Below are positions 9,448 through 20,758 of a DNA stretch of 64,000 bases, in pieces. The DNA is from Blepharisma stoltei (Eukaryota > Ciliophora > Heterotrichea > Heterotrichida > Blepharismidae), in the NCBI GenBank assembly GCA_914767885.1, contig CAJZBQ010000029.1, positions 248,001-312,000 of the forward strand, in the 5' to 3' direction. The notes beneath the pieces are model-generated. The model was not told the DNA's origin and did no database searches. It saw only the letters and a list, made by a program, of their open reading frames with translations. The position numbers were made by a program, and so were the translations under genes. Within the stretch, counting starts at the first letter, position 1. Every line of letters starts with the position of its first letter.

Positions 9448-11115
9448 TTATATTTCCTTAAAGCTGGTTAATAGAATATTCTCAGCCGGAAATAGACCGA
9501 AAATTTCCTTATTCCCCTTCAGAAGTGAACAAAACTATTGGAAAAATCCTTATTTTCATGGCAAAAATCTACCTTCCATTAGAAATTTTTTATGAATAAA
9601 AAATTTTGATATATAAGTGATAATTAGTATTAATATCTATTAAATCTAAACAATTTGCTGAATTTTTCAAATTAAGATTTTTAAATTTCGAAAAATAAAT
9701 TAGATATAAAATTATATATAAAATTATATATAAATTTTAAAAAAACAATTAAACAAAGAAAATATTTTTGTTTGCACATGAAGAGGTGGGGAGTTAGGTA
9801 ATTGAATATTTGCACTAAAGAACCAAATAGAGATTAAAAGAGGTAGCAAAATTCATATTCCAGTCTTTACTTCAAAGTAATGTAGGCAAATAGCAGAAGC
9901 AATAAAAATTGTGACTAAAATGCATAAGGCATTAATTAGATAAAGCATATGTCAAAGAGTCAGCAAATTATTTATGCAAATAACTATGGCGAAAAAAATG
10001 CTAACTTCTGATAAGTTAATAAAGTTACTAGAAAAATTCCAGCAAAAAATTTTTGTAGCTCCCCCATCCGTGAGCAAGCAAACAATTTTGTTTTAAATTT
10101 AGCATAAATTGGAAAGCAAAAATTAATTTAATTTATAAAATTTATATTTTAAAATGCAATTGGTTTTAAAACTCAACAAATTAGCTAGAGATTTTACTAT
10201 AATATCTATCATTTATATATTATTTTTTTTTATTAACAATTTTTTATAAATAATTTTATCTACTAACAGAGGTTGGTATTTTTCCAATAGTTTTGTTCAC
10301 TCACATAAAGGATGGGATAAATAAGTAATATTATTATAATGAATTCTTTTGCTAATTCTATTAATTTTAAATAGCTTATATCTAAGACATGAATTTTTGA
10401 ATTTATTTACATTTTATTTCCATTTTTAGGAATAAAACAGCTCCCTCTGAGCAAACAAAATTTTTTTGCTTTCACGTAGAGGTAAGCTTCTTGTAATTAT
10501 TTTGGAAATATTGTTCAACTTCGAATTGGTTTTGTTTGAGAGCGAGCTTTGCTGAAGGCTTGCTTGACAATTCAGAGGTGTCCTTAGAGATTATCTCATT
10601 TTTTTTTGTTGGTTTGATCTTGATTAGCAGCCTCAATTTCGTCATCGGATTGGCTTACTCCCCCCCTCCGTGAGTAAACAAAACCAATAGAAAATCCCTA
10701 TTTTTTGCCCAAAAAACCCACCCGTGAGTGAACAAAATTTTTTTAATAGAAAAGTTGATATATAAGTGATAATTAGTATAATGAAATCTGGAGCTAATTC
10801 TTTTAATTTTAAACAAATTGCGTTTTAAAACATAAAACTTACAAATTAAATTATATTTGCTTCTCAATTTTTGCGAATTAAGATTTTTTTAATTTCGAAA
10901 AAAATTTTTTTATAAAATTTATATATAAAAACAAAAGCTTAACCCCTCTCCGTGAGTGGACAAAATTTTTTTGTTCACTCACGGAGGGGGGGAGTTAGGA
11001 GATTTTTAAATTGCTCTGGATCAGCTTCCCTTCAGTTTGGTCTAAATTTATCAGTTGCATCATTTTCTGTGGATGAATTTGAGACCACATCGGAAGAATG
11101 GAGAGTATTAGACAT
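9448..11115 (-). CDS. Membrane protein B (paralogue of A), interrupted by three inserts
   Basis: Starts MSNTLHSSDVVSNSSTENDA at 11115. Removing 10656-10995, 10056-10482 and 9510-9794 at TA sites joins QFKNLL-SQSDDE, YKKLT-KIFCWN and IQLP-KEIFGL. The N-terminal half is acidic and polar. The C-terminal half has hydrophobic segments (SIFFAIVICINNLLTL, LCILVTIFIASAICL, ILLPLLISIWFF) and ends FKEI, like paralogue A. Exon lengths sum to 616, one base too many; the excess lies at an A9 run (10599-10607), where the frame shifts, so a homopolymer error or a mutation is likely. Family not recognised; a small multi-pass membrane protein is inferred. Confidence 0.6.
9510..9794. mobile_element. Eliminated MITE, CCGTGAGTGAACAAAA family (285 bp)
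   Basis: TTA-bounded. The left end has the tandem pair (TTCAGAAGTGAACAAAAC, then about 35 bp, then a second copy decayed to CTACCTTCCATTAG). The right end is decayed (TTTGCACATGAAGAGG). The interior matches other copies (GATATATAAGTGATAATTAG). Removal restores IQLP-KEIF. Confidence 0.85.
10056..10482. mobile_element. Composite of two MITE copies (427 bp)
   Basis: Left end GCTCCCCCATCCGTGAGC; an internal tandem-pair end at about 10264-10320; then a second family body (AATTCTTTTGCTAATTCT) ending in a hairpin end (10447-10482). One TA-to-TA removal (10056-57 and 10483-84) restores KKLT-KIFCW, so the two copies appear to be excised as one unit. Confidence 0.75.
10656..10995. mobile_element. Eliminated MITE, CCGTGAGTGAACAAAA family (340 bp)
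   Basis: TTA-bounded. Left tandem-pair end (spacer CCCTATTTTTTGCCC), right hairpin of two head-to-head copies ending GGGGGGGAGTTA. Removal joins NLL-SQSDDE. Confidence 0.9.
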
Positions 11116-11491
11116 GAAAATAAAATATTTTAGGTGAGATAGCAAATAATCTGGTATAGCTAGGGAGGATAAATAAATCTAAAATATATTTACACAATAA
11201 AGTTATAATTCTAAAATTGCTAAATATTGCACTTAATATCATAGAGTTACTGAATTTTAATTAATAGATCAGACAGTACTTTCTATTAAACCGTTTGAAG
11301 ATTATATGCATACGATAATCTTGCTTATGAAACATCAATTATTGTAAAATTACTCTATCATCTTTTTACGATAATATGGATCCTCAAATAAAGTATCAAT
11401 TTTAACATTATTTTAATTTGAATAGAAATATATAAATTGGCTTAATTTGTTCTCAATAGCTCTCATTTTATTAAAAAGTAATTATCACAGA
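11116..11491. other. Intergenic AT-rich DNA
   Basis: No supported feature is seen. Confidence 0.4.
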
Positions 11492-12036
11492 TTATTTTTT
11501 CTGCATTACCAAATTTGCTGCGATATTGAAAGCAATTTTAATATTTTTATTCGTTTTTGAAGATACTTCCAAATACATAATTCCGATCTCATCTGCTAAA
11601 CTTTTACCCTCTTCATAACTTACAACTCTTTCGTTTGTTAAATCTGATTTAGTACCAATTATCATCGTTTTGACTTGTTTTCAGGCTTTCTCTTTCACTT
11701 CTTCAATTCATTTCTTGATACTTAAAAAAGAAAATTTGTTAGTTAGATCAAAAAAAATTAAGGCTACATCACTGCTTTGATAATAGATTTGATAAGGATC
11801 AAACCTATCTCCTCACGTTTGTCATCGATAAAATGATATATCATTGCCATCAAATTTAAAATATTTTTGATAGATTACTCAATCACTACCTCCAACTAGA
11901 ATATGGTGATTATTAGTTTTATTTTCATACTTGGAGCACCTATTATAAAAAGATGTTATTCCTACATATGGGTCTCCAAGTAATATAACTTGGTATCATT
12001 GGAGGCTAATTTATAAATACCTTGGTTTTAAGTCCA
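11492..12036 (-). CDS. Rab-like small GTPase with a degenerate P-loop
   Basis: 176 residues after removing a 15-nt intron (12006-12020) that carries a TAA. It starts MDLKPSLQWYQVILLGDPYV. The Ras-fold order is kept: P-loop (GDPYVGITS, residues about 16-24), switch II region with WQTWGDRFD, DLTNKFSF, G4 (IGTKSDL) and G5 (EVSSK). In the P-loop the invariant Lys is Ile, and G3 DTAGQE is replaced by WQTWGD. Nucleotide binding is therefore probably weak or lost, although G4 Asp is kept. No C-terminal Cys prenylation motif is present. Close homology to Rab is by pattern only. Confidence 0.75.
12006..12020 (-). other. 15-nt spliceosomal intron
   Basis: GTATTTATAAATTAG on the minus strand. It contains an in-frame TAA; removal gives KPSLQW in the Rab-like gene. 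Confidence 0.85.
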
Positions 12037-12208
12037 TTTGTATTTTCGATATTAATAAAGATCATTTCAAATAGAATTCAATACGGGATTCAGGATATAG
12101 CCAAGAAGAGAGGAAATTAACTCAAAATTTTTTTTAGTGATTGAAAATTCATTTAATCTAACCTTCTAACTTCAGAAACAAAAGTCACTCGTCTATCTAC
12201 TCCTACAT

Positions 12209-12556
12209 ATGTTTTTTGATGGAAGGATTTGTGTATGCCTTTTGCCTGAAAACGTGCTATTTTGCTATGGAGGTACCAAAGCATGAGCAGAATTGATTGA
12301 AATTACTTGTTTGATCAATGAAAAGCTTGAAATTCAAATGCTGTCTTCTGGATTGCCAGCTCTTGGATGTATTGCAAGTTATTATCAAAATTTCGTTTAT
12401 GTATTTGGGACTGCTTTTGCTAGAAAATTTAATTTAAATAAACGAAAATGGGAAAAATTGATACTGATTCCAGACTTTTATAGATTATGTAGCTGCATTA
12501 CATTTAATGACTTTAGTTTGGCTTCTGAATATGATTCCCAAAAAATATGTTGGTAA
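12209..12556 (+). pseudogene. Kelch-like fragment K3 (middle region only)
   Basis: Open from MFFDGRICVCLLPENVLFCY through CIASYYQNFVYVFG to SEYDSQKICW, then TAA. It aligns with the middle of K2 and K4 (ICICQLPGNKLFCYGN; TYYKDCVYVFGG). The C-terminal blades are missing and there is a TAA just upstream. It is on the strand opposite to K4 and K5. It reads as a truncated paralogue. Confidence 0.55.
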
Positions 12557-12972
12557 ATATCTCATTTATATAGCTTATACCCTATATAGATTTATCTATA
12601 GGTCAGCCCCAATAGACAGCTGAATTAGTTTAGCAGACTCTATCATAGGGCAGGCTGGATCTCTGTCCCAGGAAGATTAAAGTACTTTACTAATTTAAAA
12701 TTTAAATAGCATAAGCTAAAAGTCAATTGTTCTTAAAATCAATGCTAATTTGTTTATGATGATTAAAGTCATTATTTGCAATATATTTAGGATCAGTAAA
12801 TTTACGCATTACACTCTTCTAAGTTTGAGAATGTCTGAATGAAAATATATGTTCAAAAATATTTGGTGTTTGATATTTAAGACATATCTTGTTAATTGAG
12901 TATAAATATGATACTAATAGGCGAACAGAACTATTATAATTATACTTATACTTATTCGAAGTAAAAATCTCT
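12557..12972. other. Intergenic with a small GC-rich patch
   Basis: 12600-12680 is GC-richer (CAGGCTGGATCTCTGTCCCA) than its AT-rich flanks and may be a retroposon relic. No ends were found. Confidence 0.3.
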
Positions 12973-13779
12973 TTAATATGTAAGCGGTAAATTAATTCTT
13001 ATAATCTTCTTTTCTTCTAAATCGAATTTTATAATTTCTGAATCTCCAGTCAAAAAATACCATGCTTTATTGTAAAGAGCCTTACGTCCGATAATTCCTC
13101 CTTGCTCTGAACCTGCAAAATTTCCTATTAAATTCCAATTAAAAGGGTCATTTTTACCACTTTCAAAAATTTTCCCAGGGTAATCAATTAAGTAAGCTGA
13201 ATCTTCAAAATTGCAAAGAAATTTTGTTTCATATCAAAGCAAAGAAATAGGGCATGAAGAAAAGGACAAAGTAAATAAATCTAAAGCAAATATTTTGTCC
13301 CAATCATATCCTGTAACCAAAAGTATATCATTCAAAAAGGTAGAAGAGTATCAACGAGTTCTACTTGGAAGCTTTATCAATTTTTCCCATCTTCACTTAT
13401 CTATATTAAATCTCTCCGCAAATTCACCTCCAAAAACATAAACGCAATCTTTGTAATAAGTCCCACAGCATCCCAGGCTTGGTGTCCCTGTAGGGAGAAC
13501 TTGAACCTCATAATTTTCATTAAAAATAAAAGTAATTCCACTAAAATCTGCCCATCCTATTGTGTTTCCATAACAAAATAGCTTATTACCTGGTAATTGA
13601 CAAATACAAATTCTTTCATCAATATTATTTTCAGGAATAATAAGTCTGTGAAGCGTTTTCTCAAAAGTTTCAAGGTCAAGTTCTATTAGATCAGACGTCT
13701 CATCATAAAATCAGCAAATTTTGGACGTTTCGATTTCGCTTTCTTGATTGTATGGTAAAAGATTTTCCAAAATTTTCAT
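12973..13779 (-). CDS. Kelch-like repeat protein K4
   Basis: 268 residues, single exon, starting MKILENLLPYNQESEIETSK and ending at TAA 12973. Five Trp codons are TGA. Kelch-type blades: KLFCYGNTIGWADFSG, CCGTYYKDCVYVFGG, DILLVTGYDWDKIFAL and AYLIDYPGKIFESG, with a final AWYFLTGDSEIIKFDL. It has no N-terminal helical extension, unlike K2. It is the only family copy here without an insert or intron. Confidence 0.75.
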
Positions 13780-14152
13780 TATTTATAAAAACACATAAAT
13801 TAAATTTTATGTGAAATTTATAATAAATAGAAAAATTCTGGAACGTCTATCAGCATATATAAAATTTTGCTAAAGACAAATGTCAACCCTATTACTTTTA
13901 GTATTTATTCTGTATTGGGAAATACAATCTCTATTTTATGTTCCGATAAGTTGGATAGAGTAAAAATTTGAAAACTGCTCGTCTTGCCATGCAAAGGAAA
14001 AAAAAATATAAGAACAGTTGGGGAAATCTAAAAAATAAGAAGAAATAAGATGCAGAATATATATTAACTATTTGTAACTATAATTGATTAATTAGTACAT
14101 AGACTTAGCATTCACTTGTATTAAAGCTATATATTTTAGTCTCAAAAAATGT
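13780..14152. other. Intergenic AT-rich DNA
   Basis: No supported feature is seen. Confidence 0.4.
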
Positions 14153-14530
14153 TTATGCTTTAGAATGCACCTCTTTTATTTCCTTTTTTCTTAAATCAAA
14201 TTTAAAAATTTGTATAAAAGCTGTTAAAAAATACCAGCAATCTTTATAAAACGCTCTTTGTCCATATGTCATTATTAAATCTTTTGAATTTCAATTTTCT
14301 ACAATATTTCAGCTAAAAGGGTTATTAATCTCACTTTGAAATACTTTACCTGAAAAATCAATCAAGTACGCACAATTTTCATAACTGGAAAGCACTTTAA
14401 TTACATTACCTTTAAAATTCATAGAGCAAGCAGAAAAAGATAAGGTTAATAAATCAAAAACAAAAATATCCTCATATGAATAGCCTGAAGCTAATATTAC
14501 GCCCCTCAAAGAAGTGCAAATACTTAGGAA
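14153..14530 (-). pseudogene. Kelch-like fragment K5 (C-terminal half)
   Basis: Open from about 14530 (LSICTSLRGVILASGYSYED) through CAYLIDFSGKVFQSE and CWYFLTAFIQIFKFDL to TAA at 14153. It matches the second half of K4 (ILLVTGYDWDKIF; AYLIDYPGKIFESG). The N-terminal half is absent; upstream is an A-rich run. It is a truncated paralogue, complementary in content to K3. Confidence 0.55.
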
Positions 14531-14586
14531 AAAAAAAGAGACAATTTCAAAGTCAAGACAAGATATAACGTATTATTTAGGCATCC

Positions 14587-14772
14587 ATGAGTTATTATAA
14601 CTCTATGCACACACTAGCAAGTTTATATAACTCCGCTGACGAAAACTTAAATGAGTCCAGAACTAAAATTGGCGACTTATACACCCAATGCCACAAAATT
14701 CTGGTATATTTTCAATTTAAAATAGCTTTGAATAAGATCGATTTCTTTAACTTAAATTTTTTAGATAATTAA
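14587..14772 (+). CDS. Short ORF, doubtful
   Basis: The first 40 codons look coding (MSYYNSMHTLASLYNSADEN); the rest is AT-rich (TTCAATTTAAAATAG resembles an eliminated-element end). It may be a truncated gene or chance. Not recognised. Confidence 0.25.
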   Translation: MSYYNSMHTLASLYNSADENLNESRTKIGDLYTQCHKILVYFQFKIALNKIDFFNLNFLDN

Positions 14773-14822
14773 AATCTTTTTGGATTTCCTTTATTAAAAA
14801 TTGTCATAATTTTATTGCTAAA

Positions 14823-15521
14823 ATGATGTCAATAAGAAGCCTGCGAAGAGTGTTTTCTTCAAACCCTATTCCTGAGTCTTCCACAGAGCAACAAAATGGT
14901 TTAGATTACTATCAAACTCTTGAGTTTTTCAAGCCTATCATTTCTCTAACTAAAACACCGACTTACTTCAAAAACATTTCTCTGGTATCATTATTCCCTT
15001 TATTAGGAGGTGGAATATCAGTAATTGCGTGTCCTTATTTAGGCCTAATGCCAACTTTACTGCCAGAAATCGCAAAATATACTTGTGTTTATGCAGCACT
15101 TCATTCAACCTTTTTATCAGGTATTCATATAGGGCTTGGCTCAGTATTTTATGATCCTAATTTAATGAATGAAGACGGCCAATATATTAAAAAGCAGCTT
15201 GCGTTTCCTCTGATAGTGCCTGTAGTTAATTGGGCATTATGCTGCTTTATGTGGGCAGTCCCATGCAGTGAAATTAAATTTTTAAGCTATTTAGCTGCAA
15301 TTGGAAGTGTTTATGTAGGGACTTTGGCATTAGACACAATGTATGTGGTGCAAAGGAAAACAGTTCCTTTATGGTACAGAAACTGGAAAGTTTGGATGAC
15401 AATAGGATCTGTGTCTGGGTTGGGACTTTTAATAGCTGGCCTTTATATGCATCCAGAGCTTATTATAAAAATCAAATATTATGATGTGAAAGGTCTTAAT
15501 GAAATACTTGAAGAACAATAG
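14823..15521 (+). CDS. DUF3429/TMEM69-like mitochondrial membrane protein
   Basis: 232 residues. The N-terminus MMSIRSLRRVFSSNPIPESS is basic and Ser-rich, like a mitochondrial presequence. Hydrophobic segments follow at about residues 55-75, 80-105 (HSTFLSGIHIGLG), 125-150, 155-175 and 190-210. The FLSGIHIGLG stretch resembles the FLGGIHWG motif of DUF3429 proteins. The start is the first ATG after a stop-rich leader; the next ATG (MSIRS) is one codon on. No insert or intron. The family call is tentative; multi-pass membrane topology is well supported. Confidence 0.6.
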   Translation: MMSIRSLRRVFSSNPIPESSTEQQNGLDYYQTLEFFKPIISLTKTPTYFKNISLVSLFPLLGGGISVIACPYLGLMPTLLPEIAKYTCVYAALHSTFLSGIHIGLGSVFYDPNLMNEDGQYIKKQLAFPLIVPVVNWALCCFMWAVPCSEIKFLSYLAAIGSVYVGTLALDTMYVVQRKTVPLWYRNWKVWMTIGSVSGLGLLIAGLYMHPELIIKIKYYDVKGLNEILEEQ

Positions 15522-15677
15522 CCAGTTATTAAATAAATTAACAAATAAGGTTAATTATGATCTATAAAGTTATAAGAAACAGAAATTCTATTTCTGCTTG
15601 GCATCAAGAAAAATAAGTTTTAATATTAATTAATCTTCATAATGGTTAATCTTGCTTACTTCATTGTTAAATAAAAT

Positions 15678-18600
15678 ATGTCTTTGAATAAAAAGTCTAA
15701 GAAATATGTTGGAAGCCCAGATTTTCACGATATGAGAGGCTTACTAAAAGAAGAATTCCAAAAAGGTTATTACACACTGAAAAAATCTTACCCAACAAGA
15801 GATGTTTCTCACATAAAGGATAAACTCACAAAGCTCCCTGCTTTATCATTGACTCCACTGCCTACTGAAATAGACCAACTTAAAAAGTTAAAAGAGTCTA
15901 CCGACTTTAAAGGCTTATCACCATCAATGAGTTCGCAGTTAGCTTTAAAAACCCACGTTTGCAATAGAGAGGGCTGCTTAGATATTTTTCATCACGCTCG
16001 GCAATCAAGCACAGATCTTCCAAAACTAGGAACTTTTGATACTTATTCAGGCATGACAACTCCAGAAGTAATTGAAAGCGCATATCTAGGGAATCCAACT
16101 GGGAGGCAAGATATAAAGAATTTAAGGGAATGGTTCAATTACATGATAAAACATAATAAAAACCCAGAGGATTTAGACGTTATTTACTCGATGTGCGAAA
16201 AAGAATTAATAAGGCAAGTATCTGTACAGTGTGTAGATAGAGGAAACTTGCTTAAAAGAATTCTGCGCCGAATTCCTAGTGAGTATGATTTAAAAGAAAA
16301 ACAGTTGGAGCAAAAAACGAGAGAAATTATCAGACATAAAGAAGCGGAATTTGCAAAAGAACTAAAAACAATTAACAAAAAAAATCAGGAAACTATTAAA
16401 AATTATGAAAATGAAATAGACAGGCTGCAAAAATTGGTCTATAAATATCAAAACGTTAACCCAAATCTAGCGAATAATATATTAGATAATAGGAGTAGGT
16501 GGAGAGAAGTCATGAGAATGTATGAAAACGAAAAAGATTACTGAGATAAAAAATTGTTAGAATTAACAGAGCTAAAAAAATCAAGGGCATCGGGTATCAC
16601 TTCGGGAAACAAAAAAGTTGCATCAATTCTATGAAAGCAGAATAAATTAGAGAATTCAATTAGCAAGGATGAAGATTTTGTTGAGCCTCCAGGAGTTTTA
16701 GGAACCTTAGGAGCTTTAGGAACCTCTGGAACTTTAGGAGTTCCAGGAATTGCAGGATTTCGAGAGTTATCTTTAAGAAGAAAAACAATTAAAACCTCAA
16801 GAGATTCAATAATTGATATTGAAAGTGCTGAACTAAAAGTAAAGCGAAAAAACAAAGGTGTTCAGTTTGATTTTAATTCACTTTTAGAAGAAGCTTGGCA
16901 AGATTTAGAAAACCTGGCACCAGATGAAGATTTTTATGAAGACGAAAATGCAATAATAATCAATCAAATGGGTGGAATTCCTGATGTCTCTCCAAATGAT
17001 GCTGCATCAATTATCAAATTAATTAAGGTAGGGAATTCAGCAGCTTCTGATAAAAAAAATCCATATAATGGAGAGGAAATCGATAAAGATTATATGAACG
17101 CAAATGCAATTAGCAAACGTCAAACTGAAAATAAAATACCTCAATTTAGCCCATCAATTCCAAAAATTGATATAAAAGAAATCGAAAACGATGCAAGATA
17201 TGAAGAAAATTACGCAAAAAATTATAAGCACTCAGACACCATTTCTACTGAAGGAGATGGGCAGCTAAGAGCAGGGCAGCTTACAGTGAGTCCTTCAAGT
17301 AGAAATTCTGAAGATGAGCTTTCTTCATCAAATTGCAGCATTGAGTCTAGAAATTTTCCAAATCTGCCAGGCGATACTAAAAGATCTCAAAGTCTGAGCC
17401 GCCAAGATACAGAAGAAAAAGAAGCTCAAATTCAAAAAGAAATAACTAACTCCCCCCGTCCTTGATCGAGCGATTCACTGTAAAAAATTTCCTAAAAATT
17501 GGGAAAATTAGCTCCCATCCTTGATCGAACGATTTTCATATTATGCAAATTTTTATATATATAAAAATATATTAGTTATCAAAAGCTTGGGAAGATTTGT
17601 TGTCAAGGCTTTGAAACGACAGAAAGCTACGGAATCAACCATCCGAAGTGCTTTAGTCATCATCAATCTGGGCTTAAAACCTCAATAATCTAAAAAATAG
17701 AGATTCTTTAAAATTTAAAATTTTTAATTCAATAAGGAACATATTAAAATTTATACAGTTTAAAGGGTAACCAAAATATTAAAATAATAAAAATTGGTAT
17801 TCTCATGAAATTAATCAATTTTTTGCTATAAAAATAATTATTAAATACTCTTAACCCTATTATTTAAAAGTATATAAAAATATATATATTTTTTTTTTAT
17901 ATATAAAATCTTTTAACCCCCATTCTTGATCGAACGATGGCGATCAAGGATGGGGGGAGTAAGCCATTTGTAAACAGAAAATCTATGATTTTTACAAGGC
18001 TGGCACCAACAGGGGAAACAATTCAGTTTAACGTTAATTTTAATACAGATCTATCTGCAGATGAAGTCATCAATTTGTTAATTCCTGAAAACTCAAATAA
18101 AGAATCTTGGAAAGAAGGATTCAGCACCGGCTTAGAGTTTGGAAAAGCTCAAGGATTCATAGATGGAGAAGATTTTGGAATTGAGCAGGGCAGATTAGCA
18201 GGCTATATTAAAGCCTTGCAAGAAAAAAAAGGCCTGAAAGAACTGATAAAAAATCAGGGAGATAAAAGTGAAGATGAGACTATAAATAGATCAGAAATCG
18301 CAATTGAAGACGCAACAAACCAAAGCATAAAAGAAGAGTCCTCTGAGTTGTGGCCTGAAGAAATTAAAGAAGCAAAGAGATTAATGAAAAATGCAGTCAA
18401 AGTGAGATATAATGCTAGATTAATGAAAAATAAAACTGATAAAGATTTTGGATTTGAAAGCATAAGAGATCCTTCATTGGATGGGACTATCAAAGAAGAT
18501 AACTCTCTTCGAGTATTTAAGAAAGCTGAAAACTCACCTGATAACGGAAAAACAGATGGGCTTAAATTTTCATCTTATTTGAAAAAAGAAGCCAAAAAGA

Positions 18601-20558
18601 AAGATATGACAAAATTTTTTGAGTTTAAATTCAATCAAAGGGCAAACCAAGTTTCTACTAAAAAATTAGTGGCCTCAGGAATTATTGACAGGCTTATAAG
18701 GAAAAAATTGATATATATAAAAAAGAAATCAACTATGAGCTCTCGAATGGTAAACAGAATTATTAACTCAGTTTACAGTTTTGCAATGACAAAACAAAAA
18801 TCAGGAGAAATTATTGAAAACTTAGCTGAAATTATTTATGATGAATTTAACAAAAAATATGGCTTGAAAGCTGTGATTGACAAGAAGTTCATTGATTTTA
18901 TTGCTTCCCTGTTTAAATATTCAGATTCTATAAAATCGATGATGTTTTTGAAGTTTTTAGGTTATGGGAAGAAGTTAGGATTGCAGGATTACAAGAGATT
19001 GAGCTTTCCATGGTTTTTAAGTTGCTTTAATTATATGTTGACATCAAAAACAGGCATAATGGCAGCATTTGACGACACTTCAAACAAAAATATGTTCCCT
19101 ACGCTAAGAGCGATTGAATACGTCAGAGATAAATTTGATTTTTTCGACAAACTTGCATTGACCAATTTAATTGGACAAATTGAAGATATTTCAACCCCAG
19201 ACCCAAAACGCATCAACGCAAATGGCTTAGTTGAGCTTGATTCAATGCTAGAAATTGTAATTGACTCCTATGAGAACTACCAAAATAGAATAGAAGATGG
19301 AATTCTATATGCATTAAAAACAGTTGGATATGATGAAAACAACACAATTTCTAATGTAATTCTGCTTATCCTTGCCAGACACAGAAATAAAATGTGGCGT
19401 TGACAAGATAGGACTCCAAAGTGACTGATGAAGTTTGAAAACAGTATATCTGTCACTTTGAACTAAGTCTTTCAAGTTTCGGGGTATCTTACCAAAGGGA
19501 AGTTTTATTTTCCCCCTAAGGTTTTCCTGTCTATGCCAGATGGGCTAACAGTTTTGCCTAACATATGGCTTTTCCTTATAGAGACCATCGGGGGCTGTGG
19601 CTCTGCCCTAGAGTTGATTCCTAAGGCAAGTGGTTCAGGTCGGAAATCTAAGAGGGCAACCTTTCATTTTTCTCATCTGAACTCTCAGATCAATGGAGAC
19701 TTGCTTTTGAAACTGAGATGATAGAAGGTAGCATAATTTATAACTCGACTTGTCAGACATATCCTCCAGCATAAAATCTTTATTCCTCCAAAGGATGAAG
19801 ATTTTACAATTGATACTTTAAGCCCTAACTCCTCCCCTTCGTCAGGGAACAAAATTATTATAAAAATCGCTATTTTTTGCCCAAAAGCCCACCTCCGTGA
19901 GCAAACAAAATTTTTTTTAATAGAAAAAATTTTTATGGAAAAAAATTTATATATAAGTGATAATTATTATAATGAAATCTAGAGCTAATTCTGTTTAATT
20001 TTAAACAAATTTCTTTTTAAAAAAATAAATTTGTAAATTAAATTAATATTTGCTTTCCAATTTTTTTTAAATTTCGAAAACAAATATTTTCTATAAATTT
20101 ATATATAAATTTTTTTTTTTAAAAAGAAATTAACCCCTCTCTGTGAGCGAACAAAATTTTTTTGTTCACTCACGGAGGGGGGGAGTAAGCAGAAAGCCTT
20201 TATCAATTTTATGCAAACAAATGAGAAAATAAACTTGGACGATCTCATGATAAAATGCTTGGATTGCGATTTCTTTGAAATTAATGATTTCAAAATTTAT
20301 TTTAATCCTCCAAAAGATTTAACAATTGAAAAGGTGCTTTCTGAAATTAATGCTGGGCTGGATGAAGTTATGGAAATTCTGGAGAAAATGAAAGAAAAGG
20401 AAGAAAAGAAGTGGAAAAGCTTGACAGTGAAGGAATGGAAGAAAAGGCTGGCAAGCTGTGAAGAAAATATTATTATCAAAGAACCAGCAAATACAATGTT
20501 TGAGTGGACGCTATATCAAGATGAATTGAGAAGAATAAAAGATGTATATTTGAGCTAA
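15678..20558 (+). CDS. AXDND1: AXDND1-like axonemal dynein light-chain-domain protein
   Basis: 1237 residues from four exons (15678-17446, 17960-19445, 19740-19825, 20186-20558; 3714 nt). Joins: KEIT-KPFVNR, FENS-ITRLVR and TLSP-KQKAFI, all in frame. The axonemal dynein light chain domain is recognised at about residues 165-270 (MCEKELIRQVSVQCVDRGNL), where p28/AXDND1 have IRQV...ERG. It is followed by a coiled coil (KELKTINKKNQETIKNYENE), a Gly/Leu/Thr-rich linker (about 335-355), a disordered Ser-rich stretch, a globular C-terminal half and a final charged helix. Trp by TGA occurs several times. A role in cilia is inferred from the domain. Human AXDND1 is about 1000 residues, so this is somewhat longer. 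Confidence 0.75.
17447..17959. mobile_element. Eliminated MITE, CATCCTTGATCGAACGA family (513 bp)
   Basis: TAA-bounded. Left: two tandem motif copies (GTCCTTGATCGAGCGATT and CATCCTTGATCGAACGATT) with about 35 bp between. Right: a hairpin of two head-to-head copies (ATTCTTGATCGAACGATGG / CGATCAAGGATGGGGGG). Removal joins KEIT to KPFV in the AXDND1-like gene. Confidence 0.9.
19446..19739. mobile_element. GC-richer insert of 294 bp in the AXDND1-like gene
   Basis: Removal between TATA sites (AGTA|TATC and TTTA|TAAC) joins FENS to ITRLVRHILQ in frame, and the interior contains TAA in that frame. Base composition is near 45% GC against about 30% around it. No TIR motif of the MITE families and no long target duplication are visible. 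Confidence 0.7.
19826..20185. mobile_element. Eliminated MITE, CCGTGAGTGAACAAAA family (360 bp)
   Basis: TAA-bounded. Tandem-pair left end (CTTCGTCAGGGAACAAAAT, CTCCGTGAGCAAACAAAAT), hairpin right end. Removal joins TLSP to KQKAF in the AXDND1-like gene. Confidence 0.9.
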
Positions 20559-20758
20559 AGTTGAATTATTAATAAATAAAAACTATTTATTTTTTAAATT
20601 TATCATATCTAATCCATTTCAATTATCCTTATATTTATTTTTAGATTTTTTTGAAAAGGTAGATTTGCCCTTTTTTCAATTAAGACAGTCTGCTGTGATA
20701 GGATAAAATCGTCTGCTCTCTCTAAGGAGCATATATTTAAACAACTCGGCGGTAAAAT

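Noticed and set aside
12209-14530. K3 and K5 as two halves of one gene separated by an inversion
   Set aside because: Their homologous parts overlap by about 20 residues, so they are not clean halves of a single copy.
17937-19403. Long ORF starting inside the GATCGAACGATGG hairpin
   Set aside because: Its first codons come from the MITE hairpin; the true exon starts at 17960 and joins the AXDND1-like gene upstream.
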